Assembly (NCBI GenBank): GCA_903813345.2
Contig: CAIIXF020000008.1
Coordinates: 10,195,278-10,259,277, forward strand
Source of the DNA: Owenia fusiformis
Lineage: Eukaryota > Annelida > Polychaeta > Sabellida > Oweniidae
DNA length: 64,000 bases
Direction: 5' to 3'
Shown here: in pieces, positions 1 through 12,466 of the stretch
How positions within the stretch are numbered: the stretch's first letter is position 1
How the letters are laid out: each line of letters opens with the position of its first letter
The notes under the pieces: model-generated
What the model was told of the DNA's origin: nothing
The model's database searches: none
Seen by the model: only the letters and a program-made list of their open reading frames with translations
Position numbers and translations under genes: made by a program

Positions 1-3000
1 GTGTATGCAATGCCTGACCCAACACAGACCATTGGAGAGCTGAAGTTCATGTCCACACTATCTGACCTGGCTGATAGAGAGCTGGTGGTCACTATTGGAT
101 GGGCAAAGCAAGTACCAGGTTAGTTTCAATTCATTAGAAGTTAATCTGCAATCTGTATACCTGGAAATTGAAAAGCATGGCCCAAAGTTTTGTAAAATTA
201 CTTCATCCTTCTTAATTATCTCATCGAACGAAGTTCGGAGGGATATAGGGAACGCCTCCGTCCGTCCGTCCGTCCGTCCGTCCATCCGTCCGTCTGTCCG
301 TCCGTCCATCCGTACGTACGTCCGTCCGGGCAATAACTCAAATACCGTTGGCCCGATTTTGTTCATATTTTGTACACATATACCCTATGGGGGTAGAAGT
401 TCTGCTCGAAAGCCGATTTTCAAAATGGCCGCTCATTTCAAAATGGCGGCCATTTTAGTGCCGAATTTACAGTAATGTAGGTGCAATATGTAAAACTGTA
501 ATAGCAATATGTTTTGGATGTAAAAAAATGATATAGGACATTAATAAAGCTAGAAATGTAGATATTAAAGAAGCACATGGCAGCCATCGTGAAAAATGGC
601 GGCCTTTACTCGTTATTTTACGATTTTTGCTGTAACTCGAAAAGTAGTGGAGCGATTTTGTTCATATTTGGTATGTGAATACTATAAACATTGCACACTG
701 TCTAAAGACACTTTTGGTAGAAAGTGGCCATTTTAAAAAATGGCCGCCATTTTGAAAAATGGCCGCCATTTTAACCTATTTTACTATAACTCGAAAAGTA
801 GTGAAGCGATTTTGTTCATATTTGGTATGTGAATACTATAGGGATGGCACACATTCTAATGACATTTTAACGTATTTAACTATAACTCGAAAAGTAGTGG
901 AGCGATTTTGTTCATATTTGGTATGTGAATACTAAAAGCATGACACAATATCTTATGACACTTTTAGTAGAAAGTGGCCATTTTGAAAAAAATTTTGAAA
1001 AATGGCCGCCATTTTAATGTATTTTATAATAATTCGAAAAGTAGTGAAGCGATTTTGTTCATATTTGGCATGTGAATACTGTAAGCATGGCACACTGTCT
1101 AATGACACTTTTGGTAGAAGGCGGCCATTTTGAAAAATGGCCGCCATTTTAACATATTTTACTATAACTCGAAAAGTAGTGGAGCGATTTTGTTCATATT
1201 TGGTTTGTGAATACTATAAGTATGGCAAATGGTCTAATGACACTTTTGGTAGAAGGCGGCCATTTTGAAAAATGCCTGCCATTTTTGCTATATACTTTGT
1301 TTGTAAAAATGCCTTCCATGGCTGTTCGATGGGATTCGCTACGCTTTGGCGTTGCCGTTGTTCTGGTTTGAAAATGAGTACTATTTTGAAATATGAGATC
1401 CAATTTTTGGTGAATCTTCAGGTCCCAATTTTGCAGAATGGCACCCCTTTCCCAGGTGTACTAATGTTACAAAGCTTTATACACACATTATCAACAATTT
1501 ATTCCAAATAAACAAATTAAATATTCATTTGGCTCAATATTTACTGGGCTACTGCTGTTATTCTCTTTGAATTGATTTTTAAATACAATATATCATTTTG
1601 ACGTGACATTTGGGATGCAATGTTCATTGTTTCAAGGGATTAGTATTCATTGCATCTGACACAAAATTATTAAGGGAGTTGAATGCAATTTGTAAGGTCA
1701 TTTTATATCATCTCACATTAATTAGCCCAATAAAGGATTCTAAATTGGTTCTGTCTACATGTATTCTTTGGGGTCCATGAACCATCACAGCATATTAAAA
1801 GTATTCTATTTGAGAGAGGCAGTCGTTCAAACTCTGTATCCATGATTTCAATGTTGTCATCCTAGTTACCAAGGTGACAACGAGATCAACTGCATGTAAT
1901 TTGTGCCAGTGATGCACATGAGCTGTGATAAATGTGCTTGTTTATTTGTTTAATGTTTGTTATGATTAGTTAGTGTATACATAATAACATTTTTGTTCAA
2001 GATTCTATATCAATATTCTAAACAAGTTTTCCGGTGATGTACATGTATGCTCCCATAACCCACTGAGCTCTTCGGTCAGTGTCCTGGTTTAAAATATTAT
2101 TTAAAATATTATCTACATTCTGCAAAAGACTCAATGCCAGTAGAAACAAGTGTTGTCGCGATTAATCGATACATCGCGATATACATCGCCAAAGCTGATT
2201 ATTGCGATGCATCGATGTCTGAAACAAAACATCGATGTTTTAAAAAAAGATAATTTGCTAAAAATTACCCTTTCACATCTTATTTTGACGCAAATCGCTT
2301 ACCTTTCTCACGTCTTATTTCATTTTCCAATATTTTCTGATATTCTTTCGCTTTAAAACTGTTTTAGCTAGTCGAAGTGAACCATTAATCAAAAAATTAC
2401 TTTACTTTTATTTCACCGTTACTTGAAGTTCCCGGATGTACCGGATGTTCGGTATTTTAGTGCATTAGTGTTCGGTATTTCAGTGCACTTTTCTCGGACT
2501 TTTTCTCGATGTTCATTGCGATGTGCATCAATGTTTACTACTGAAAATTGCTGATGCATCGATGTACGATTATGGCACATCGCGACAACACTAGTAGAAA
2601 CAATATTGAAGTCTGGGTCAAGGGCATCTTTGTAGGTCATGGGCATCACTCAAGTGTCAAGGTCATAATTTTAGATCAGATTTATTTCTCAAAGCCATGT
2701 TAAAGTCATAGATTCAGGCCAAGTTAGAACCAATTATCAGAACATTTGGAGAAACATTATCTCATATTGCAAAAGAACGGTAATCAAAGAACCCTAAATT
2801 GAACTGTGCAAATAAACAAATTACAGAAAATGCAAGGTTTGAGTGTTGAAATCTGCAAGCTATCAGTAGTCTTGAGTTGAAAAAGTAGACATACTTCTCT
2901 TTATAAACAGTTTTATCAGATCTCTAAACCATTTACTGGATGGGTTTATGGAGTCCAGGGTTGCAAGGTCTTCTATCAAATATACTTCAAGATTAACAAT

Positions 3001-6000
3001 TGTAGCTAATGGTGGAGATATAACTAAGTACTAGCATATGAACTAATTCAAGGTCTTCAGTCATGTAGGTGCAGAACGTATATAAATTGCTTACATGCAT
3101 TTAATTCCCTTCAAAAAGTAATAGCAGGTCTTGCAGCGAATACATAATCTGGCAACTAAGAAAGCAGATCCTTGAAAGTTGAATAAATAGTGTCTTATAG
3201 TCAATTAATTGTTGTGAAATATATGTGACAAAATACATTTTATGCTCAATTGTGGACTAAGGTGACTTATTTCAAAAATAAAAAGTTATTGACTTTTTTA
3301 TGACATTCTGTCTTAAGATATTTACACTAGCTTTGCTAATGAGGTGTTTAGAGACATAAAAGGAAAGTAGAGGAAAGGCAGTTGACAATTTAGAGTACAC
3401 TCACATTAATTGATTTATCTTTTATTGACTTTAATCAAGGCATGCAGGTCTTTGGCATATGGATCACTTTATGCATTTAAAATACAGGGAGGGTTACATG
3501 GACATGACATCATATCTTAAATTACAGTATAGGAATAAGTATATTTGGGTAGGGAGTCATTTACATTAAAAATATGAATGTATTGTGGTCACATATACAG
3601 TATTTGTTAAAGGCACTACAACTTACTTTATTTGCTCCAAGTGAATCACAGTTAACATATAAGACTACGATTTTGATAAGTTGGAATAGTAGAAATAAGG
3701 CTCTGCTTTGAAAGTGATAGTGAGAAGTATTATTTTGCCCATGTCACTTGTGTGACCTTGAAATAGATCTAGAAAATAGCACTTCTTTGGAAGCAGAAGT
3801 CACATTTCAAATGATGTCATGTCCATATGATTTGTTGATCTTATCATGATGTCATGTCCCTTAAATGCCAAACATATAAGAAGCGGAAGAAAAACATTGT
3901 GGCAGAGAACTGCAATTACAATATGTGAAAATCAATGTGTTAAATAGTAACCTTGTTTGCCCTTCACAATGGCTAAAAATTGCCTGCTATCTTGTTGTTT
4001 GATGCTTTGTGTCAGTCTTTCAAATCGACATCAACATTTCCATAGATATGGTATCTTCTTGATTAACTGTCCCGATAGGAGAACTAAATGTCTGAAAGGA
4101 ATATGTGCACTCTCCACTTATTGAACGGCATGAGAAAACAAACTGTTAAACCATAATGCAGGTGGGTGATAATATGCACACCCACCATGATATGCCTGTA
4201 GTGTAACATAATTTATGCATGAATGAAGTGTACAAATTGTGAAAGGCAAATGTTATCAATCAGTTTGTTTATATCTGTTTTAGTATGGGAGAAGGCTATT
4301 AACAGAGTTTTATTTGTGATTAATGCAATGAATCGGATATACATGTAACAGAGAGTCAATACACATCCTTGATTTTATGATCTTTGAACCTCAAGCTTGT
4401 TTGTCATACCCAGGTTCGCAAAACGCAATCAATATTTAAATAGCATGTAATTGTTATCTATAGGTGTTTGTTGTAAAAATAAAACTACAAGTCATAAATA
4501 ATCCAAATAAAAAGGTGTGCTCAAGTGCAATGGCAGTTCCCCTATTTCAGAAAATAGAAAATACTTGATTGTGACCCAGATAAGATGTCCATGATATATT
4601 CCTGGCTTAAAAATTGACATTGTGCAAGCAAAAAATCCTGAAAATACAACAAATGGGGTGTACGAAAATAATCCATATTAATCCTTGGTTCACTGTTTAC
4701 TTAACATAGAACATAGTTCTTAACATCTGATTGATCAATTGTAACAAAGATTGCTTGAGGTTATCGCTCCTGTACATGTGCATAGCACACAATGTTATTG
4801 CTCTATGACATCATCACTTAATGTTCATCAATCAATTAATTACCCCTATCAATTCAATTTTGCTCGAGAATAATTAATGGACATGCACTGTGTGAATGCT
4901 GTGATTCAGTCCAATCAGATATTGGGAATTGGGGTCTTATATTACACACATATACACACTGGTTATTATCTACATATATTAGGGGAGGGATTTGGAAATG
5001 GGTTAGCCTGGTAGGGTCTTATTTACCCAGTTGTTAGTACATAATGCACATACTTGTATACCTATTCGTTCCAGGATTTGGAAATGGGTTAGCCTGGTAG
5101 GGTCTTATTTACCCAGTTGTTAGTACATATGTACATACATGTATACCTATTCGTTCCAGGATTTGGAAATGGGTTAGCCTGGTAGGGTCTTATTTACCCA
5201 GTTGTTAGTACATATGTACATACATGTATACCTATTCGTTCCAGGGTTTGCTAACTTGTCCCTGAGTGATCAGATGAACCTACTGCAAGCCGCATGGTGC
5301 GATACCCTCATGCTTAACCTTGCCTACCGATCCACACCCTACAAGGGATATCTCGTTTTTGCCGATGATTTCCAAATTTCCGAGGAGGACGCTGAGAAAT
5401 ATGTGTGTCCTCAAGATTTAGATAAAGTCAACAGAAAAATGGCAAAGAAGATGACGAGTCTTGGAATAACAAAAGATGAATATGTTTTACTCAAAGCTAT
5501 GGTACTGTTTAATGAAGGTGAGGATTATGTGTCATGTTTTACTCAAAACTATGGTACTGTTTAATGAAGATGAAGATTATGTGTCATGTTTTACTCAAAA
5601 CTATGGTCCTGTTTAATGAAGGCGGGGATTATTTGTCATGTTTTACTCAAAACTATGGTACTGTTTAATGAAGGTGAAGATTATGTTTTACTCAAAACTA
5701 TGGTACTGTTCATTGAAGTTGAGGATTATGTGTCATGTTTTACTCAAATCTATGGTCCTGTTTAATGAAGGCGGGGATTATTTGTCATGTTTTACTCAAA
5801 ACTATGGTACTGTTTAATGGAGGTGAGGATTATATGTCATATTTACTCAAAACTATGGTACCATTTAAAGAAAGTATGGATGAATGTGTCATTTTAACTC
5901 AAAGCCATAGTACTAGGTACTTTTTAATCATATTGGGCAAAAATGGGAACAACAGTGATACAATTGCAAAGTACAGTACAAAAAGCAGCAAGGATGATAT

Positions 6001-6550
6001 TTCTGTTAATGACCCCTGTTGGTTCTGTTGCATAACTGTGTCTATTGAGGTCATATACATATTTGGGTGCCCATATTTGTTGTTCATGTCTATGCTTAAA
6101 ATTTGATGTTAGAGTAAGACTCATTTTAAACAATTGGTTTTTCTATCACATTTCCTTTCCCAAAAAGGTTCACATTGATGTGACCCATCTTGTCATTGGC
6201 AGATTATTTCTCGTCAGCTATGGACTGGGCACTAATATTTATCAGAACATTTATATTATATCCCGATAAGCTAACAATAAATCATACATTGTGTTTGTGT
6301 CATTTCAGATGCTAATGTCGACAACGCTCCAGCAGTGAAGCAAGTACAGGATAAATATCATGATGCGCTCATTGAGTATGTGCAGCGCAGGAGCGGTGGC
6401 AGCGTACGCCGTGTTGGAAATCTTTTGATGCTTTTACCTTTAATGACCCAGGCTAAAATCCTTGCCAAACAATACTGGTTCAACATTAAACAGGAAGGCA
6501 AAGTCCCAATGCATAAACTGTTCCTAGAAATGTTAGAGGCGAATTCATAA
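1..6550 (+). CDS. ERR: Estrogen-related receptor (NR3B), ligand-binding domain, 3' part of gene
   Basis: This is an orphan nuclear receptor that in other animals binds TCAAGGTCA as monomer or dimer and controls energy metabolism. The visible exons are 1-118 (5' end outside the window), 5245-5517 and 6309-6550. Together they give 210 residues and a TAA stop. Each junction splits a codon after its first base and restores the frame. Diagnostic stretches are YAMPDPTQ and [15 protein letters not shown] in the first exon, the receptor signature [17 protein letters not shown] in the second (helices 3-5), and [18 protein letters not shown] in the last, which contains the AF-2 helix 12. These match the ERR family more closely than other receptors. 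The DNA-binding domain is not in the window. The second exon is bordered by tandem copies of its own acceptor and donor regions, described separately. Identity is secure; assignment to one vertebrate paralogue (alpha, beta or gamma) is not meaningful. Confidence 0.95.
240..1290. repeat. (GTCC)n microsatellite and tandem array with ATGGCGGC motifs
   Basis: Positions 255-328 are an imperfect GTCC/CGTC tetranucleotide run. After it comes a divergent leader (about 340-470) and then five tandem copies of a unit recognised by GCGATTTTGTTCATATTTGG, with anchors at 652, 806, 902, 1049 and 1184. Spacing varies from 96 to 154 bp. Most units end in one or two AAAATGGCCGCCATTTT-like blocks, which carry the ATGGCGGC core of a YY1 site on one or both strands. 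The array lies in an ERR intron just downstream of the first visible exon. No open frame suggests a protein. Confidence 0.85.
1291..4988. other. ERR intron, mostly unremarkable
   Basis: AT-rich intron sequence between the first and second visible ERR exons. It holds one hAT-type MITE (2148-2593). A perfect ERR response element, TCAAGGTCA, lies at 2657-2665, with looser GGTCA half-sites around 2620-2640. No exon of a second gene was recognised. Short open frames here are AT-rich noise or fall inside the MITE. Confidence 0.6.
2148..2593. mobile_element. hAT-type MITE, 446 bp, 8-bp target duplication
   Basis: The ends are inverted repeats AGTGTTGTCGCGAT and ATCGCGACAACACT (14 of 14 bases). It is flanked by the direct repeat GTAGAAAC at 2140-2147 and 2594-2601, an 8-bp duplication typical of hAT transposition; matching bases beyond it make the exact boundary uncertain by one or two bases. 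Subterminal regions are rich in CATCGATG/CGATG motifs, the kind of repeated binding site used by hAT transposases. There is no transposase frame, so the copy is non-autonomous. Confidence 0.85.
4989..5244 (+). repeat. 85-bp tandem repeat carrying the ERR exon acceptor
   Basis: Three copies with starts at 4989, 5075 and 5160. Each begins GATTTGGAAATGGGTTAGCC and ends CCTATTCGTTCCAG. The third copy ends exactly at the 3' splice site of the ERR exon at 5245. The first two therefore carry two extra, nearly identical acceptors (CGTTCCAG followed by G). Copies are almost identical, so the array is young. Confidence 0.9.
5491..5912 (+). repeat. 52-bp tandem repeat made from the ERR exon end and its donor
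   Basis: The anchor TCAAA(A/G)CTATGGT recurs at 5491, 5543, 5595, 5647, 5692, 5744, 5796, 5847 and (diverged) 5899. The period is 52 bp apart from one 45-bp step. The first unit is the true 3' end of the exon plus donor (GAAG then GTGAGG at 5518). Downstream copies duplicate the last ~27 coding bases plus ~25 intron bases. At the equivalent splice position, two copies keep GT, two have GC, and the rest have lost the site. Confidence 0.9.
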
Positions 6551-7961
6551 TGGCACCTGCGTAGCAATCGATGCTAGTATGCATCACTGTTCTAGAAACG
6601 CAACATTGTCAAAATTGATCCGTCTAGGTTTGTGTTATATGTGATATACAGTGTTGAACATTTGTAAAGTGGAGATATAGGAACCCCTTAGTGCTATGGA
6701 CCTAGGGACCGCAGCGATGTCACAGCTCTATATATGGTATAAATACAACACTAGCGTCGTCCCAGCGTTACAGTGCTGTTTGATACAGATATTCGAGGCT
6801 GTTTTTATTCTTACATTGCAACATGTGCCTATTTAAGTGTAACAGTGCAGTTCACCTGCCTGGCAGTGCCATATATAATAACATACAGGAATATCAACAG
6901 GTGCCATATATATATACACAGTACATAGTACTTGTTGCAAAATGATTAATGTACAATCTGGGTTGATTATTGTATAAATAATACTATTTTCGGTGCTCAT
7001 CCCAGGTGTATCATACATTTTGCATGTTATATTATAAGTCCATTATGGAATATTCAGTCCATGAAAAAACAGAAGTGATTATACATCACTCTAATCTATA
7101 TAGGAAAATATGAGACTTGTATAGAGGGGGTATATCATGGTCTTGCAGGTAGAAAAAATAAACAGATAAAAACGATGCAGATAAAAAGCAAACTCATAAA
7201 AATGTACCCGATTTGTCTACTAGTCTCGCATATGGTTTCTAGGGGTTTTATTTGAAGGTGTAAAATTATGTATGGGTAAATCTCATCTGTAAAGTCTCAT
7301 AAGAAAGCAGCTTATTTTATAAACTGTAAGCAAAATGCCATGTGGTCAGAATATGAGGAAAAGAATTGAATACAAAATGTAGAATATAATGTATAATGAT
7401 AATAATAAGTTGATTTAATTTGGCACTCACTTTAATTTGACAATTTTCCAATTCTGCACAAGAATGACAATTCATATATTCATCAATTTCTCAGAAATCC
7501 ATCAATTGAAAATATAATGCCATCTTTGTTCATGAATTAAGAATTAGCATATTAACCAAATTACTGTGGCCAAATTAAATGATATTCTACAGTTTCTATT
7601 GTCCTGAAGCATAAAGTAAACCAGTTACTGGTACAATATATAGGACAGTGATGGAAATCTCAATTTGTGATATGCTTAAAAACAAAACCCTTCTCTTCAA
7701 AACATCATGGTTTAAGCTCACCATTGAGTCAATATTTTACAGTGTTTTAAAGATGGGTTACTTCATTGAATTTAGAGAAATTCAGTGGGAAGCCATTACC
7801 AGAGAAATGCTGATACACTTGTGTTTTATGAGGTACAAATTGCAAATAATTCACTGATATTTTTCATCATGGGGCATTGTTGAACATGTAAACTTACATA
7901 GAATAACAATTTCCATCAAATCAAATCAATTAGCTTTGGGGTGGGGGTTAATATACTAGCC

Positions 7962-8030
7962 TACTCAAAAAAATTAAGGACCACTTTTTATTTGCGAACA
8001 AGTAAAAGTGGTCTTTAACTTTTTTGAGTA
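7962..8030. mobile_element. Short hairpin MITE or remnant, TA-flanked
   Basis: A 69-bp near-palindrome: TACTCAAAAAAATTAAGGAC on the left, with the complementary GTCTTTAACTTTTTTGAGTA on the right. The arms are about 28 bases with few mismatches around a 13-base centre. The ends read TA, as for Tc1/mariner-type insertions. It is too short to encode anything. Confidence 0.65.
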
Positions 8031-11000
8031 TATTTAGATTTTTGGCCTGAGACATAAGATTTTAATTCTTTACTCAGTTGTTAAAACTAAAATTTGTTCC
8101 TAGAGATCTATTGGTCTTGTCCACAACCATTTGGTTGGAGATGAGGAACTAAAGGTAAAGATGTAATACATTGTTCAGGGAAATTATATACCGGTTGAAC
8201 AGAGTTCACCTGAAGAACTAAAGGGATCATGCAGTATATAGAAAAAAGTAATCGACACATTTTATTTGCTAGAAACATTTAATATAGCAGGATGGGTGTG
8301 GCCCTGAGTATCTAATAGGGAACTACAGTCACAAGATTTAATTAAATAGGTAGTTGTAGATTTCATTTCTAAAAGTTGAAATATGCACTCACAAAAACTT
8401 AACATTTCCACCGGTTCCATTAATTTACTCATTTCACCCGATTTCCACTCTTTTTCACTCTTTTTTCATTCGTAATTATTATTTAAAGCATCACCACTGT
8501 GGCATTTCTTTTACAGGAACTGAGGGGTGATGTCAAAATATCCATTTTACAAACAGAATATTGTAAAAAGATGAATGTGTTTCTGTATAAAACGAAGTTG
8601 ACATTTTGGCATGGTCCCTAGTTGAGATGTACATGATCTAAAAAACAGTTATAGAGTTATAGAGATAGTCTAGCTAGAACATTGTTGTTGACATGATGTT
8701 TATTTGACTTGTTAATATAATCATTGAATTGTGTTTTGCAGTTTTTTTGACAAGCTGGTTGTTTTTGTAGTACTGTAGAACACATTTGTTTAATGTTATG
8801 GAATTTGTGTGTCAGTCATAGTCATTGGCACATTACATACAATGGACCATTATTGTATTATATTGTATCAAGCACATTATCTTCAAGATAACCTGTGGGG
8901 ATAATGAGGAGTTTGAAGGAGGTAGTTTGTTTAAAAATACATTTATATTTGACTTGAGAACTGTTCTAATTATTAATCAGGTGATTACCAAGTGGCACAT
9001 AAATATTTTCTTGGTTAAATCTCTAAAAATTAAAGCAGGGTCAGATATAACTGTTTATTTAAAATGTATCTCAATGTACTGAACGCCCCCTACCCACCAA
9101 CAAGATGTCCAGAACTCTCTATATTTATTCATGCAAAACAGACATACTGTACAAGTGTATGTTTTTGATAAACAACTCTCTTTTTATTATATGTTGAGTT
9201 TAATAATGAATTAATGTATGATGTAGCATACAATTTTCCTAATTTTTTTGATTTTAATTGTTGTTTTATTCATTTCTTTTTTGAAACAAAATTATTGATC
9301 GTGCCTTGCTAAACTGCATGGGAAATTTGACGTACATATTTTTATGTTCAACTTAATTGCATGTACTTTTATGTTGCAAAGTACAATATTACCATTGTTT
9401 TTTACAATTTCATTTTTATGTTCTGTATTTTTATTGATTTCATTTGAGATGTATCTATTAAATTGTACATGTAAATTTATAAGAAGCTGCACATGTAAAC
9501 TAGCTTTTCATGTGTATTCAAGAGTGTTGATGGATGCATTGTACAATACATCATACTGTAACTAAGTAACACATGGCTCACTTTGAGAGTTACCCTTATT
9601 GTGCGAACTCAGAAACGATGGTGTCCAAATGTTGTCAAAAACATTGTTAATTCCATGGTGATTTAACCCCTCCTCCCCTTTATAAAGAAAACTTGAAAAT
9701 AATGATTTGCTGTTTAAATCCCAGAGCAAAAAATAATATTTGACAAAATCAAAATTACCTTTTTCAATGAAATTAACTTTGTTCTTGGCATTTGGCCGCT
9801 ATCCCTAACTTGCAGTTATCTGCAACTTGATTGGTTCACAAAAAGTCAATTTTTTACGTCACACCAATCAAATTACAGATATTTGGAAGTTTTATGCTGT
9901 AATAAGGGAAATATTGACTTTTTGAAAAGGGAGGGTGTCAATCTGAAATGTAATCAATTATGCTTATGAAGTATTTACCTGATCCCTCCCATCAATTTAA
10001 ATACTGCTATAAGTCAATAGATTCATATACTGAAAACAACATCAAATTCAAATTAACAAAGGGTAAATTCACCCAATTACATATAAGTATTCTATTGGTA
10101 TACCTAATGAGCTATTGCAACAACATGTTCAAGAGATGTCAAAATCGTAATCATGCCAATGAATAAAATAGATGAGAAAAAGTCCTGTTTAAGCGCTACA
10201 TACCATTGTAAATGTTTCAATAATTTTTGTTCATATCTCGAGCCAAAAATCATTGAAGACATTTACAATATGCACAAATTAAGAATATAGGTATTAAAGT
10301 ATACTTTTTAATTAAACATAGTCCAAGGGGTACCCCTTTAACCCCTAATAAATAAATACTTTATATTGCTTCAATGCACACCTCTAATACTTACATCTGT
10401 ACAAGTAACAACTGCACAAATGCTGATTTATGTACAAAATCATTGCATTAACCATCTCATAAGTGCCATACATTTGCATCTATATGTATATCAATGGCCG
10501 ATTTATCTGCCTATCTGATGTATGCCTATGCATGGTATAATGCAATGTACATACATTGCTCCTATATTCTACAATGGGTTTAGTGACTAGTATAGATGGC
10601 AGATCCAGCTGGGTACCTCTTCACTTCCTGTCACATGATCACATTGGTTTGTGTGTAAATAGTGCTCTAATACAGTAATCAAACTTAAAATACATTACAT
10701 GAGTGAAACTAATACTAAGCTTTCTTGTCATAATTATGTTCTTATATGTTCGTAGATTCAGTACAATGTGTTTTTTGATATTATCAATGCCATCATTGTT
10801 TTGAGATTTTTGAAAAAATATTTATATATTTAGTGTATACAATCAAACCCAGTGAGATTTACGCCATCTATTGACAGTCCTGGAATCTGTTGCATCAAAC
10901 GTCTATATTTGCTAAATTCAACATTGTATTAGGGAGTATTTTCGCAAGTGGCAAAATTTCTAAATTATTGTCATATTTTGAAATGATAGAATGTATTTGT

Positions 11001-11274
11001 ATACCTAAATGTATATTTTAGTAAATTATGAATGAAATGAAATTTCCACTGCATTAAATAATGTATCGTACAATGACGAAAAATGTTTAATAAAAGTATA
11101 GGTGTAATGTTTGTGTGTGTGAGTGGAAAATGACTATGAGTCAACTAGGAAAACTTTATAACATACTAGAATTGTATATTTTAGCAAAGCTATAATAAAA
11201 GAAAATCCTGTTAAATATGAAGATGATTGTTGAATGTTTAGAAAGCTCTGCAGAAAAGAGCTGGTTCTAGTATC

Positions 11275-11295
11275 AATAAATTCATTGTAAATAAA
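11275..11295 (+). terminator. Candidate distal poly(A) signals of ERR
   Basis: Two AATAAA hexamers 15 bp apart, followed by a T-rich stretch (TATGTTTTATTCT). This could be the end of a long ERR 3' UTR. It is placed by hexamer and context only, and a proximal AATAAA at 7157 competes with it. Confidence 0.3.
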
Positions 11296-12292
11296 GTGAT
11301 ACTGAACAAATACAATGAGTTATGTTTTATTCTAAAAACTCAAAAGTTTCAGTTATTCGATTGTGGTTGGTTGGAGTTGAGATATAAGTGGGCCCCACCA
11401 AAAAGACTTCATGTTCCTGTTCAGCCGTGATATTTAATGTATATATATGCATCAAATTGTATTAGAAACATTAAACTTGTTTTATGTCCAGAATTTCAAT
11501 GAAAAGTGATTTTGATAGAGTAGCTCAGATTTAAGATACAACAAAGGACAGATAAGTAGAGGCTAACCTTTTGAATAGTCAACACTTTTTAACAGAATTT
11601 TTTCCTCACTGTGTTTTTACCATACCCATTCATGAAAAAGTCCCCAAGAGTTCAGATTTTGTTTCACAATAATTAATTTTTGATCTTACATCTTCAACTA
11701 CTGAATCTTGTATGATCAGATCTCTTGAATCCTTTTACATTTCCAAATGTATATGAAAAAACTCATGGAAACTCAACATAATCAATTAATCAAAACTTAT
11801 GAATTGCAAGTTTCATTGCATCATGCATTGTAAACATTATATTTTGGTTCCCGATTCAACAACTTAACCTTTGACCTTATCATTCCTATGTGAAATGGTA
11901 CAATGCATATGGGTAGTGGTGAGCCCATTTCAAAAATTGTAATTATATAATTATTATAATTTCAAAGAGGTCATTTGGTGAAAATATTTGTTATACCCAC
12001 TAAAGCAATGTTGGTAGAGTTAAATATACAAGGGTACAACTTTGCCCTATGCTATTGCAAAGGAACAATGTTTGCTGTCACTTGTAAGAAACATACACTT
12101 TATCCTGCCTGATTAATTTCAGACAGATGGATTCCCTTGGTCTAATCTCCTATCAGTAAAATTCCACATTGGTCAACATCTACTCTGCCATCTATTGAAT
12201 CAGGGAAATAACTGATGAACAGTGATCAATGATTGCACAAATTGATCAGCAAATAACATGCACACATACAAATGTGATCAACACTTTTTTAA

Positions 12293-12466
12293 GGTTATTT
12301 AATGGGAGGGATGGAATATGAATTTTATTCCAAGTGAAAATATGATATTGGCCTAAGAAAAGAAATGATCAAGTAAATTGCAAGTGTGATACATCATTAG
12401 AAAGATCATAAAATATCATATTTTCTCAAGGAAAAAATTCATATCCCATCATGGCCATCAATAACC
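12293..12466. mobile_element. Inverted-repeat element, 174 bp
   Basis: The arms run GGTTATTTAATGGGAGGGAT and, on the opposite strand, GGTTATTGATGGCCATGATG. They continue through a shared ATATGAATTTT and GAAAATATGATATT, so about 60 bases of each arm pair with mismatches. No certain target duplication is seen. The copy is non-coding. Confidence 0.65.
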
